64,000 nucleotides of DNA from Candidatus Bealeia paramacronuclearis. GTDB taxonomy: Bacteria > Pseudomonadota > Alphaproteobacteria > UBA9655. Of the stretch, positions 37,611 to 45,886 are shown one piece after another (the first letter of the stretch is position 1; every line of letters begins with the position of its first letter). The stretch is taken from NCBI RefSeq assembly GCF_035607555.1, contig NZ_JAVHWZ010000002.1, positions 248,001-312,000 of the forward strand, written 5' to 3'. The translations under genes and the position numbers were made by a program. Below the pieces are notes generated by a model, which was not told the origin of the DNA, ran no database searches, and worked only from the letters and a program-made list of their open reading frames with translations.

Positions 37611-38489
37611 CTAAGTTTTATTAAGCCAGGCAGAGACCCCCTCAATCTCCTCAGAACTCATAAGCGCCGGCGCATGACCCGCCCCTGGGATTTCCACAAC
37701 TTCCATTTGGGGTTGAAGATAAGACATTTTTTCAACGATTTCGGGGGTCAATAAATCCGATTCCTGCCCTCGAATGACAAGAACGGGGCACTTGAGATCA
37801 TGCCAAAATGTCTCGAGATGAATATCGTTTGAAGAAGCTGACAAGAAAGCCTGGCCAATGGCGGGATCATAAGCCAATTTAAACGTCCCTTCCGGATCTT
37901 GCCGCGTGCCCCATCGGGCGATATGATCCCACTGGGAGCGCTCTTTGATGCCAAAATTGGGCATAATTGTTTGGAAATATTTCCGCGCCTCCTCAAGACT
38001 TTTAAATCCCACATCGTTGCGAGCATAAGTCGCAATCCGATTCATGGCCAAACTAGGAACCACCATACCCACATCATTTAATATAAGGTTTTTAATAGGC
38101 GTTTTGGGAAAACTGGCCATCATCATGCCCACAATTCCTCCCATAGAGGTTCCCAGCCAATTGACCTCCTTTGCCCCAATCCGCGCTATGAGTGCAACCA
38201 TATCGGAGATATATTGGGTGAAGTTATAAATCAAAGTGGATCCAATATAATCGCTATCGCCTCGCCCCACAACATCGGGGCAAATCACACGATAGTCTTT
38301 TGAAAGGGCGCGCGCCAAATAATCAAAATCCCGTGAATTTCGGGTAAGACCATGCACACAAATGAGAACTTTTGGATTTCTAGGATCTCCCCACTCTAAA
38401 TACGAAAGTTGATGAAATCCTTCTGGACTTAAACCCCAATAAAACTCTTGAGAAGGCTCGATAGTTTTTAGTTGTGCTAATGATGACAT
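37611..38489 (-). CDS. Alpha/beta-fold hydrolase
   Basis: The 292-residue hydrolase has the oxyanion segment CVHGLTRNSRDF, the nucleophile elbow GTSMGG, an acidic residue after VIRGQESDLLTPE and the catalytic His in GAGHAPALMS. A GGGGAAGG ribosome-binding site precedes it. The substrate is unknown. It resembles the lipase or ester-hydrolase group common in alphaproteobacteria. Confidence 0.88.
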   Translation of the reverse strand: MSSLAQLKTIEPSQEFYWGLSPEGFHQLSYLEWGDPRNPKVLICVHGLTRNSRDFDYLARALSKDYRVICPDVVGRGDSDYIGSTLIYNFTQYISDMVALIARIGAKEVNWLGTSMGGIVGMMMASFPKTPIKNLILNDVGMVVPSLAMNRIATYARNDVGFKSLEEARKYFQTIMPNFGIKERSQWDHIARWGTRQDPEGTFKLAYDPAIGQAFLSASSNDIHLETFWHDLKCPVLVIRGQESDLLTPEIVEKMSYLQPQMEVVEIPGAGHAPALMSSEEIEGVSAWLNKT

Positions 38490-38532
38490 TAAAACCTTCC
38501 CCTCTTTAGAATTAATAAAGGACTCCCCACAA

Positions 38533-38877
38533 TTACTCCCCAGACTTGCCCTTCACTTCTTTTAAATAGAAGGATCCGCGGACATGGGTGTGCTTGTCTT
38601 TAGCGATGTATTTAATGACGCCAGGTTGAGTTTCTTGGACGCGATAAAGCCAATATTCTGCAAACTCACCATTGAAAAAATCCTCAATCACAGGGCCTTC
38701 TTCCCCATGGAGAACTTTATAGCGTGTGCCTTCGATTTCCACATAAGGATGATCTTTGGATTTTAAGGCGCTTTGAATCTCGGGGATTTTGCCCTTGATC
38801 AATTTCAAGGTGGGTGCGTCTTTCGCAAAAAGTCCAAAAGGAAGCGTTAACGCCAACAATACCGTATAAAGTTTCAT
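38533..38877 (-). CDS. Small exported protein of unknown function
   Basis: The 114-residue protein has a signal peptide (MKLYTVLLALTLPFGLFA) and a compact mature region without cysteines (DHPYVEIEGTRYKVLHGEEG, YWLYRVQETQPGVIKY). It lies 14 bp downstream of ald on the same strand and could be cotranscribed with it. No family recognised. Confidence 0.6.
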   Translation of the reverse strand: MKLYTVLLALTLPFGLFAKDAPTLKLIKGKIPEIQSALKSKDHPYVEIEGTRYKVLHGEEGPVIEDFFNGEFAEYWLYRVQETQPGVIKYIAKDKHTHVRGSFYLKEVKGKSGE

Positions 38878-38891
38878 AAAATTTTCTCCGG

Positions 38892-40004
38892 TTAAATCAA
38901 GCTTTCAGGAGAAGTATAGGACAAGCCCAGTTCCTGTGCAACGACAGGATGGGTAATATGTCCTTGATAAACATTGAGTCCGCCTCTCAAATGGACGTCG
39001 TCCAAAAGAGCTTTTTTATAGCCTTTGTTCGCCAAGGCCATCACAAAAGGCAGCGTCACATTATTAAGGGCAAAGGCCGAGGTCCGCGCCACGCCCCCGG
39101 GCATATTGGTAACGCAATAGTGTACAACGCCATATTCTACATAAGTGGGGTGGGTGTGAGTTGTGGGACGACTGGTTTCAAAGCATCCTCCCTGGTCGAT
39201 CGCCACATCCACAAGAACCGATCCGTGACGCATTTTTTTCACCATCGCTTCTGTGACCAATTTGGGGGCCGCAGCACCTGGCACCAAAACTGCGCCAATG
39301 ACAAGATCTGCATCAATGACTGCGCTTTCAATCGCCTCAAGATTAGCATAAAGCGTCTTTAACTGCGGTCCAAACAAAGCATCTAATTCGATTAAACGGC
39401 GTGCGGATTTATCGATAATGGTGACCTCAGCCCCCAATCCTAAAGCGACACGTGCTGCATTGATACCCACAGACCCACCACCAATAACGACAACTTTTCC
39501 AGGTAAAACGCCAGGAACACCACCCAAAAGAATTCCCGCACCACCCTTTCCTTTTTCAAGGCAATGGGCACCCACTTGAATGGACATGCGCCCAGCAACC
39601 TCACTCATAGGTGCAAGCAACGGAAGCCCTCCCCGCTCATCAGTTACAGTGTCATACGCAATCGCGATGCAGTTTGATTTTAATAAGCCTTGGGCTTGAT
39701 CCGGATCTGCTGCCAAATGGAGAAATGTCAAAAGAACTTGGCCGGACTTCAGCATTCTCCATTCGGTTTCTTGTGGTTCTTTGACTTTAACAATCATCTG
39801 AGCGCGATCAAAAACTTCTGCAGCAGAACTGAGAATGGAGGCCCCTGCGGCTTTGTAATCATCATCACTGCATCCAATCCCGGCCCCCGTTTGCGTTTCT
39901 ACAAGAACGCTATGACCTGCATGAATCAGCTCCCGTACCGCCGAAGGCAAAAGCCCCACACGATATTCGTGAATTTTAATTTCCTTGGGCACACCAATGA
40001 TCAT
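38892..40004 (-). CDS. ald: Alanine dehydrogenase
   Basis: This enzyme interconverts L-alanine and pyruvate with NAD and ammonia. The 370-residue protein has the family start MIIGVPKEIKIHEYRVGLLP, the catalytic-region MIVKVKEPQETEW, MSEVAGRMSIQVGAHCLEKG, the NAD-binding VVIGGGSVGINAARVALGLG and the C-terminal LRGGLNVYQGHITHPVVAQ. The length is normal. The ribosome-binding site is AGGGA. It can feed amino acids from a host into central metabolism. Confidence 0.96.
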   Translation of the reverse strand: MIIGVPKEIKIHEYRVGLLPSAVRELIHAGHSVLVETQTGAGIGCSDDDYKAAGASILSSAAEVFDRAQMIVKVKEPQETEWRMLKSGQVLLTFLHLAADPDQAQGLLKSNCIAIAYDTVTDERGGLPLLAPMSEVAGRMSIQVGAHCLEKGKGGAGILLGGVPGVLPGKVVVIGGGSVGINAARVALGLGAEVTIIDKSARRLIELDALFGPQLKTLYANLEAIESAVIDADLVIGAVLVPGAAAPKLVTEAMVKKMRHGSVLVDVAIDQGGCFETSRPTTHTHPTYVEYGVVHYCVTNMPGGVARTSAFALNNVTLPFVMALANKGYKKALLDDVHLRGGLNVYQGHITHPVVAQELGLSYTSPESLI

Positions 40005-40107
40005 TTTTTTTAATCCCTGTTCATTATTTTTCTGATTTAAGGGCTAAACACTCAAAGCCGTTGTGTCAAGGGTGTGTGTTAGTCCACAAAGACATCTCAA
40101 AAATCAT

Positions 40108-40161
40108 AAAAAAAACACCCATCTTTCTCATCAACCAGTTCAATGATGAAGTGATGGGTGT
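40108..40161 (-). terminator. Terminator of the Cys-rich exported protein gene
   Basis: A long stem (ACACCCATC on one side, GATGGGTGT on the other, with inner TCATCA/TGATGA pairing) is followed on the minus strand by a run of eight T. It lies 41 bp past the stop of the minus-strand gene at 40203. Confidence 0.9.
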
Positions 40162-40202
40162 GGTCTCGTATAGAAGTATAGAATATTGTGCCCATGGAAG
40201 AT

Positions 40203-40631
40203 TTACTGAATGCAGCCTGAAGGAGCACACTCACAATTTAAAACTTTCTTACCATTGTAGCCATTGGCCGTAACATTCCATGTTTTCGTCCAAGTTAAGC
40301 GTTGAATATTACAGGCCTGCTGACATTTGTCATCAGCATCCTTTTGGGTTGGTTCCGTAGAAAAAAGGCCAAAAAAGGGCACAACGATACCCCCGCCACA
40401 AGGACAGCGAAGGTTATATAGACTGCTATTATTTCTTCCTGAGTGCCCGTAATACTCCGGGTTTCCACAAAGCCTTAGGTTATGGTCGGCGCATTCTTTT
40501 TTACATAAATTTTTACCACCATCTGTAATCTTATTTGGATCAATATGAGCTGTGTTGTAATATGTCACTGAGTTCAAATAATTTGCTGAACTAATGGAAA
40601 ATATTGATATTAAAAGAGTTTTCTTAAGTAT
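40203..40631 (-). CDS. Exported cysteine-rich protein, apparent ATA start
   Basis: The only conventional start in this frame is a TTG at 40577. The frame continues upstream through a good signal peptide (LKKTLLISIFSISSA) to an ATA at 40629-40631, set 8 nt after AAGGA. That gives about 142 residues. The mature protein has about ten cysteines in a repeating pattern: CKKEC, then RCPCGGG; CQQAC, then NCECAPSGC. The second part resembles the protein at 56692, which begins MLKK and has CECFWGGC. A good terminator follows. I infer an original ATG changed to ATA, leaving either a weak non-canonical start or a silenced gene. Confidence 0.6.
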   Translation of the reverse strand: MLKKTLLISIFSISSANYLNSVTYYNTAHIDPNKITDGGKNLCKKECADHNLRLCGNPEYYGHSGRNNSSLYNLRCPCGGGIVVPFFGLFSTEPTQKDADDKCQQACNIQRLTWTKTWNVTANGYNGKKVLNCECAPSGCIQ

Positions 40632-40739
40632 TTTAAATATCCTTTTTGTTTTGTAATGTTAACAGAAAAATGAAAATCTGGACGCAATTTTAATTTTGTA
40701 ACATTTTCATTAAAATTTCGTTAATATTAAAAACTGGAT

Positions 40740-40880
40740 TCAGTAAGGGGCTGGAGAAAGCAAGTGCTTTTTTAGAGCGATTAATTGATTCAGATCATCC
40801 ATGAAAGGCAAATGAAATTTCCATTCAAAATATTTTTTACAATAGGTCTTGATTTTCTCATCTGAAGACAGTACATCAAG
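40740..40880 (-). pseudogene. Possible gene remnant upstream of tRNA-Glu
   Basis: A 46-codon open stretch without a start codon reads like protein (DEKIKTYCKKYFEWKFHLPF, then LNQLIALKKHLL) and ends in TGA. Its composition looks coding rather than random, but nothing identifies it. The rest of 40632-40893 shows nothing more. Confidence 0.25.
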
Positions 40881-40893
40881 TCATGTCTTTCAG

Positions 40894-40969
40894 GTCCCCA
40901 TCGTCTAGAGGCCTAGGACACCGCCCTTTCACGGCGGCAACGGGGGTTCGAATCCCCCTGGGGACGCCA
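40894..40969 (+). tRNA. tRNA-Glu (anticodon UUC)
   Basis: The acceptor GTCCCCA pairs with TGGGGAC. The anticodon loop CTTTCAC gives UUC, and CCA is encoded. It is almost the same sequence as the Glu-CUC gene at 29989. Confidence 0.96.
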
Positions 40970-41037
40970 ATTTCGAAATTGTTATTGATATTTTAACCTT
41001 CTCTCCTTAGTTTTGGACATAAGGTCGGGGGGGGCAG

Positions 41038-41934
41038 ATGTTCATTTCAAAATTAAATTCACTCAAAGCACGAATTTTGGAGGTTGTACCTGCCAAACTT
41101 ATTGGTGCGGCTTTTATGATGAGCTGGGCACTTTTGTTTTCAACTGCCATGGCTTTTTCAAAAACGCTCCATCCAGATGTGCATAGCCTTGTCATTCTTT
41201 TTATGCGCTGTCTTTTTGGATTTATGATTTTCTCGCCCTTTGCTCTTAAAATGGGGTTGGCGGCGTTTAAAACCAATCGACCTCTTCTCCATTTGTTGCG
41301 TGTGTGTTTTATGTGCTCGGCCATGGCATGTACATATTATGCCTACCGGAATCTTCCTTTGGCCACCGCAACCTCTATTGGAATGACAGGCCCTCTTTTT
41401 ACAACAATGCTCGCAATGCTGATTTTACGCGACAATGTTAGCCTTCAAAAATGGGGCGTTATTTTATTGGGGTATGTGGGCGTTCTTGTAGTCGTGAGGC
41501 CCCATGAGATTGAAATTACTCCGGCCATTTGGGTGGAAATCTTGGCCAATATTTTTGCTGCTTGCACAATCATATGCGTAAAACTTCTTTCAAAAACGGA
41601 GGAAACCGTCACGATTATGATGTATGCCACGTCTGCAGCCGTCATCGTCTCGGGACTTGCGGCCGTTTCCGTTTGGCAACCCCCCTCTTATGAGGACATT
41701 CTCACATTAGTGGCGATTGGCGCCTTGGGCGTAAGTTCTCAATTTTGCTCCGTAACCGCCCTGAAATTCGCAAATCCCTCGTATTTGAGCCCTTTTGAAT
41801 ATACTCGCCTTTGCTTTGCCATCCCCGTGGGATTCTTCTTTTTTGAGGAAGTTCCCACCCTTTGGGTTTTGGCAGGAAGCCTCATTATTATTCTGGCAAC
41901 AACACTTCTCACAAAGATGGAAATGAAGACGTAA
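41038..41934 (+). CDS. EamA/DMT-family permease
   Basis: The 298-residue inner-membrane transporter has about ten membrane segments in two EamA repeats (first around FMRCLFGFMIF, LRVCFMCSAMACTYYAY, ATSIGMTGPLFTTMLAML; second around IGALGVSSQFCSVTALKFA, YTRLCFAIPVGFFFFEE). Substrates of this family include S-adenosylmethionine, amino acids and drugs; none can be assigned here. It begins after a G-run and follows tRNA-Glu. Confidence 0.9.
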   Translation: MFISKLNSLKARILEVVPAKLIGAAFMMSWALLFSTAMAFSKTLHPDVHSLVILFMRCLFGFMIFSPFALKMGLAAFKTNRPLLHLLRVCFMCSAMACTYYAYRNLPLATATSIGMTGPLFTTMLAMLILRDNVSLQKWGVILLGYVGVLVVVRPHEIEITPAIWVEILANIFAACTIICVKLLSKTEETVTIMMYATSAAVIVSGLAAVSVWQPPSYEDILTLVAIGALGVSSQFCSVTALKFANPSYLSPFEYTRLCFAIPVGFFFFEEVPTLWVLAGSLIIILATTLLTKMEMKT

Positions 41935-41953
41935 GAAGTCCCAAACAATACAT

Positions 41954-42505
41954 CTAATTCTTCGATTGTAAAACTGAGGGCTTGATCTCCAGAAAATTTT
42001 TCTTCCCTGAAATGAAATTTGCAGAAAAGCCAAAAACATAAGTATCAAAAACGATTACATGGCTATAAGTCATATTTTCCGGCAAAGAGATTTTGAAAGC
42101 TTTTAATTTTTTTGCATCATCCCACACAATAAAGCCCCAAAAAAGTTTAGTTAAAGGCATTTCCATCTCATCAAGAACAATAGTTTTCGATTCTGTTAGC
42201 TCTAAGGACTTTTCTAGCCAAGAATTTTTATTCAAGATTTCAGAATTTTTCGGTGAATCCTTTCGTAATGCGATATCTCTGGGGTTTTGTTGGATGCCCT
42301 CTATCATGACTCTAAATGTTTTTTTGTGATCATAACTTTTGAGAGTTTCGAAATAATTTGTAGAGTTACAAACCCATCCCGGGCATCCCTTGACATTACC
42401 ACCAGTTAAGGAGGCTTCAAATCCAAGGTCTTCAGCAGAGATAAACTTATATCCCGCGTGAAGCGTTGTGGACCAAAGTGCAAGGACCCAAGCGACGGAT
42501 TTCAT
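41954..42505 (-). CDS. Exported protein of unknown function
   Basis: The 183-residue protein has a short signal peptide (MKSVAWVLALWSTTLHA) and a GGGAG ribosome-binding site. The mature part has a Cys pair (GCPGWVCNS) and a beta-rich C-terminal half. It lies 10 bp downstream of the RDD-domain gene and is probably cotranscribed. No family recognised. Confidence 0.55.
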   Translation of the reverse strand: MKSVAWVLALWSTTLHAGYKFISAEDLGFEASLTGGNVKGCPGWVCNSTNYFETLKSYDHKKTFRVMIEGIQQNPRDIALRKDSPKNSEILNKNSWLEKSLELTESKTIVLDEMEMPLTKLFWGFIVWDDAKKLKAFKISLPENMTYSHVIVFDTYVFGFSANFISGKKNFLEIKPSVLQSKN

Positions 42506-42515
42506 AGCGTTCTCC

Positions 42516-43025
42516 CTATTTTTTAGTCCCGGATTTCATCACAAGGCAGTGCGCCATGAGATCATGAAGGGCTTGGCGTCTTCGGGTAAGCCCCGCCAAA
42601 ATAAATCCTAAATCCAAAATGATCATAGAGAAGACTTTGTTAAAATTTCGTAAAAAGGACTGAGAAAAATCCAATTGCTCGCCATTTATATCACAGACTT
42701 TGAGCCCCACAACTTTTTTGCCTGGGCTTGCCTGCCATTTGGACGACTCTAAAAGACTTATCAGAATGGTGAAAATCGTAATCCACATCATCCCAAACGT
42801 AAACATTTGCGGATTAAAAGATTCCTCCAAAAACATAGCGCTCATAAGATATTCCACCTCCTCAAGGACGTTGCTCCAAGCCTCAACGAAGGACATACCT
42901 TGGCGTGTATGCATCAGAATTTGCGACATCAGTTGGGGAATGGAAAAGAGAAATATGCCCCCTGCAAAAATTATCATATCAATCAAAAATGCTAAAACAC
43001 GCCGCCAAAACCCAGCATAAGGCAT
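42516..43025 (-). CDS. RDD-family membrane protein
   Basis: The 169-residue protein has the RDD signature at the N-terminus (YAGFWRRVLAFLIDMIIFAG) and three or four membrane segments. It also carries the typical SPGKKVVGLKVCDINGE block and LTRRRQALHDLMAHCLVM at the end. The ribosome-binding site is AGGAG. RDD proteins are poorly characterised; some are involved in ion exchange. Confidence 0.88.
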   Translation of the reverse strand: MPYAGFWRRVLAFLIDMIIFAGGIFLFSIPQLMSQILMHTRQGMSFVEAWSNVLEEVEYLMSAMFLEESFNPQMFTFGMMWITIFTILISLLESSKWQASPGKKVVGLKVCDINGEQLDFSQSFLRNFNKVFSMIILDLGFILAGLTRRRQALHDLMAHCLVMKSGTKK

Positions 43026-43175
43026 AATTGGGATCTCCTTTTTTTAAGCTTTAATCAATTTAAACTCTTTTTGATCTCTCATAATTTTTGAAAATAGAGT
43101 TCTTCAAATTTGAAAATATTTATGCGAATGCATCTTTTAGCTGGGCAGAATAAGGCTCTCAGAAAAAATCCTAAA

Positions 43176-43251
43176 TGGTGGGCCCGGCAGGAATCGAACC
43201 TGCGACAACTCCGTTATGAGCGGAGGGTTCTAACCGCTGAACTACAGGCCC
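43176..43251 (-). tRNA. tRNA with CAU anticodon (Ile2 likely, Met possible)
   Basis: On the minus strand the acceptor GGGCCTG pairs with the 3' CGGGCCC. The anticodon loop CTCATAA gives CAU and CCA is encoded. The body resembles alphaproteobacterial tRNA-Ile2, whose anticodon C is modified to lysidine. Elongator tRNA-Met cannot be excluded. It lacks the C1-A72 mismatch expected of an initiator. Confidence 0.85.
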
Positions 43252-43298
43252 ACTGAGAGATAAAATAGCGAAAAATTAGTTTCCGTCAAGTCGGTTAA

Positions 43299-43505
43299 AT
43301 CCTAGATTTTTTTAATTTCATAAATTCCAGAATTGAAAATGATGGAAAACTCTCTTCGAATGTGGTTTACCCCATTGATCAAGAGATCACAACAGAGGCC
43401 CATATTGAAACGCTTAACAATAGTGTTGTGCACATTGGGGTGAGCTTCGAGCCATTAATCAAATATCTTAAGCTTACTGTAAAACCAATCAGTCTTGGAA
43501 ATTAG
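43299..43505 (+). pseudogene. Possible gene remnant next to the CAU tRNA
   Basis: An open frame of 68 codons without any start codon ends at the TAG at 43503. It reads like the C-terminal piece of a real protein (SSNVVYPIDQEITTEAHIET, then VVHIGVSFEPLIKYLKL). It overlaps the last bases of the minus-strand gene at 43502. It may be the tail of a gene whose front was lost during a rearrangement next to the tRNA. Confidence 0.35.
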
Positions 43506-43993
43506 ATCACTGACGTCCTTAGGATTTTTGATAACAGTCCTCTCATTTTTATCTGGGTGTTTGTGAGGGATTTATAAGGCACGTGCCACCTGAGTATGTA
43601 CTCAGGACTTTGCAATGAGAGAATAATCTTTTGTCCATTGCTGTCCTTAATAATGCCCAGTGATTGCGTAGCCGCGCAAGGACTCAAAAAAAGATCTAAA
43701 GAACTTTCTGGAAGAGCAAGCATTGAAACTGTTGTTTTTTGATTGGAAATTTTGATTTCTCGAACTTTCCGTTTCAAACGCAGGGTTTCTTTGTTCCCAT
43801 TAACATCAACTACAAGGGTTCGCTCCCCCTTTTTATACAGTTTCAAGGTTGTAAAATAAGTTTCTTCATCGGAAGTTGTAAACGCATCCGTGTCGGGATC
43901 GTAAACACGATAATTGGCTAGAAAATTTCCAAAACTTAAAGAACTTCCTAGTAAAAAAGAGACCATAAGCGCAAAGAGAATTTGGATTTTCAT
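43502..43993 (-). CDS. Small exported protein of unknown function
   Basis: About 163 residues from the ATG at 43993, which follows GGGAG and starts a signal peptide (MKIQILFALMVSFLLGSSLS); the longer upstream frame is AT-rich and not coding-like. The mature protein is basic and beta-rich, with one cysteine and two Lys/Arg-rich strands (KGERTLVVDVNG, ETLRLKRKVREIKI). Tandem 25-bp repeats lie in its upstream region. No family recognised. Confidence 0.55.
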   Translation of the reverse strand: MKIQILFALMVSFLLGSSLSFGNFLANYRVYDPDTDAFTTSDEETYFTTLKLYKKGERTLVVDVNGNKETLRLKRKVREIKISNQKTTVSMLALPESSLDLFLSPCAATQSLGIIKDSNGQKIILSLQSPEYILRWHVPYKSLTNTQIKMRGLLSKILRTSVI

Positions 43994-44181
43994 ACGACGC
44001 TCCCTTTTGACACACACTTTCTCTAAATTTATTCGAGCTGTTACTGAGCTTTTTTTACTTTCTTTTTTTGTCTGAAAAATAGCAAAAAGCACAATCTTCT
44101 TTATTAAAAAAAAATTCACCAAATCACCAAAATTATAACATCCAGTTGATTTAATTTGGACGAAACTAGAGGATCCACAAT

Positions 44182-44231
44182 TTAAAAAGGGAAAATAATA
44201 TCCCACTTAAAAAGGGAAAACAATATCCCAC
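44182..44231. repeat. Two tandem 25-bp repeats with GGGA-N8-TCCC cores
   Basis: Two adjacent 25-bp units (44182-44206 and 44207-44231) differ at one base. Each contains the inverted core GGGA-8-TCCC in an A/T-rich setting. They lie in the 350-bp gap 43994-44343, about 190-240 bp upstream of the minus-strand gene starting at 43993. This spacing and symmetry suggest paired binding sites for a regulator; a chance duplication is the alternative. The rest of the gap is very AT-rich without a gene. Confidence 0.55.
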
Positions 44232-44343
44232 TTTTATTGATAAATCCAATCTATAAAAATTATAACGATAAAAAAATATTTAAAATTATTATATAATAAA
44301 TTCTCATGAATATTATTAATAACATATAATGTCAGGCCTCGTT

Positions 44344-44757
44344 TTAGTCTTTCGTAATATCCATTAATGCGGAATCCTTAAGAACAGCAACCTCATCGCA
44401 TTGACCATTCCAAAGAGCTTCTAATTTACAAATAGCACCTGATGAAAGGATGCATTCTCCTTGATCTTCGCTAAGAGATCCACCTTGGATCACGCAATAG
44501 ACTTGCTGAGGCGTATCAAATCCTGTGACTTTAACGCCTTGAGGCGGACATTTCCTCCTTAAAAGCGCCCATTCTTCACAGAGTTGATTGTCCCCCAAAT
44601 CACAAATGCCATATTCTCCGCCGTCGCCTCGCTTTTCAATGTAGACCTTACCACCGCTATCAACGCAAAATTGAGACGCTGGATTGGCCAATCCTAAAAG
44701 AGCTGTTGAAGAAATTGAAAACAATGCCCATATTACAGTGAATAGATAATTTTTCAT
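44344..44757 (-). CDS. Exported protein with two DUF333 repeats
   Basis: The 137-residue protein has a signal peptide (MKNYLFTVIWALFSISSTAL). Two copies of the DUF333 motif follow: ASQFCVDSGGKVYIEKRGDG with GICDLGDNQLCEEWALLRRKC, and VYCVIQGGSLSEDQGECILS with AICKLEALWNGQC. DUF333 proteins are small, exported and hemolysin-region-associated in some species, with no proven function. Paired cysteines suggest disulfides outside the cytoplasm. Its ATG and the ATG of the divergent permease share the sequence CATG. Confidence 0.78.
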   Translation of the reverse strand: MKNYLFTVIWALFSISSTALLGLANPASQFCVDSGGKVYIEKRGDGGEYGICDLGDNQLCEEWALLRRKCPPQGVKVTGFDTPQQVYCVIQGGSLSEDQGECILSSGAICKLEALWNGQCDEVAVLKDSALMDITKD

Positions 44758-45691
44758 GAGTGAAACCTTCCAGATATTGATTTTTATGAATAACGTAGCC
44801 TCATCCTATCATAGTCTTCGTGGCATTGGATACATTCTCTTAAGCATTTGTTGCTTTGGGCTTAGCGATTCTGCGTTGAAATTTTTAGGAGCCCACATGC
44901 CTGTGGGAGAGGTGATGTTTTTTCGCTCCCTCATTTGGTTGTTCCCCGTTTTGGGATATTTTGCCTACAAAGGTGCCCTGCATGTTTTTTGGGAAGGAGA
45001 TCTGAAGGCACAAACGGTTCGTGCGGCCATTGCTGCGGTGACACTTCCTTGTTTTATTTATGCCTATTCTCAGCTTCCCCTTGCCGATGCCTATGCGATT
45101 TCATTCGTATCACCTTTTTTTATGGCTATCTTTTCAATCCCCATTTTAAAGGAACGCGTTGAGCCTTATATGTGGTGGGCCATTCTCTTTGGGTTTTGTG
45201 GGGTTCTCATCATGATGCGCCCTGGAAGTTCAGTGATGAGTCTTGGGGGACTCGCCGCTTTTTCAGGCGGAGTTCTTTATGGCCTTGCGATGGTTTTATC
45301 GCGAAAGCTTACACGCAACCATGCCCCTCTTTCGGTGATGGTTTGGTTTTCTGTATTTACCCTTTTGGCAGGGATGGTGACCCTACCATTTTCTTGGGAA
45401 GCTCCCAGCTTATTTGAAGGCACACTTCTGGCTGTCACGGCGATTCTCAGCAGTTTAGCTCAACTTTATGGTATCAAGAGCCTTAGCATTTTAAAGGCAC
45501 CCGTTGCAGGCGGCGTTGAATATCTCAATTTGGTTTGGGGAACTTTTTTAGGTTATTTTTTCTGGGGAGATTTTCCCGACAACTACATTGTAACAGGCGC
45601 TGTCATGTTAGTGATGGGGGGGCTTTACCTCACCTATCGCGAGACGACAAAATCTTCTCAAACCCCGCCAACGGCTTGCTTTGAAAATTAA
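44756..45691 (+). CDS. EamA/DMT-family permease
   Basis: The 311-residue transporter (or about 301 from the ATG at 44786) has ten predicted membrane segments in two EamA repeats (IGYILLSICCFGLSDSALKF, EVMFFRSLIWLFPVLGYF, ADAYAISFVSPFFMAIFS; then AVTAILSSLAQLYGIKSL). It belongs to the same superfamily as the gene at 41038 but is not a close copy. The first possible ATG overlaps the start codon of the divergent DUF333 gene. The substrate is unknown. Confidence 0.9.
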   Translation: MSETFQILIFMNNVASSYHSLRGIGYILLSICCFGLSDSALKFLGAHMPVGEVMFFRSLIWLFPVLGYFAYKGALHVFWEGDLKAQTVRAAIAAVTLPCFIYAYSQLPLADAYAISFVSPFFMAIFSIPILKERVEPYMWWAILFGFCGVLIMMRPGSSVMSLGGLAAFSGGVLYGLAMVLSRKLTRNHAPLSVMVWFSVFTLLAGMVTLPFSWEAPSLFEGTLLAVTAILSSLAQLYGIKSLSILKAPVAGGVEYLNLVWGTFLGYFFWGDFPDNYIVTGAVMLVMGGLYLTYRETTKSSQTPPTACFEN

Positions 45692-45692
45692 G

Positions 45693-45769
45693 TGGTGTGC
45701 CCGAGAGGATTCGAACCTCCGACCCCAAGATTAGGAATCTTGTGCTCTATCCTACTGAGCTACGGGCAC
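45693..45769 (-). tRNA. tRNA-Arg (anticodon CCU)
   Basis: On the minus strand the acceptor GTGCCCG pairs with CGGGCAC. The anticodon loop TTCCTAA gives CCU. T-loop and encoded CCA are present. Confidence 0.95.
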
Positions 45770-45826
45770 CTGATCGTTTTATAAAACTTTAGAGCACGTT
45801 GGGCAAGGTCTCAACGGGAAAATAAA

Positions 45827-45861
45827 CAACCTCGAGGAGACTAAAAGTCTTCTCGAGGTTG
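45827..45861 (-). terminator. Terminator after the exported protein gene at 45887
   Basis: CAACCTCGAG and CTCGAGGTTG form a strong stem with extra GAGACT/AGTCTT pairing. The minus-strand tail GTTTATTTT is moderately T-rich. It lies 26 bp past the stop of the gene at 45887. Confidence 0.8.
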
Positions 45862-45886
45862 AAAATCAGTTTTCAAACATGAATAC

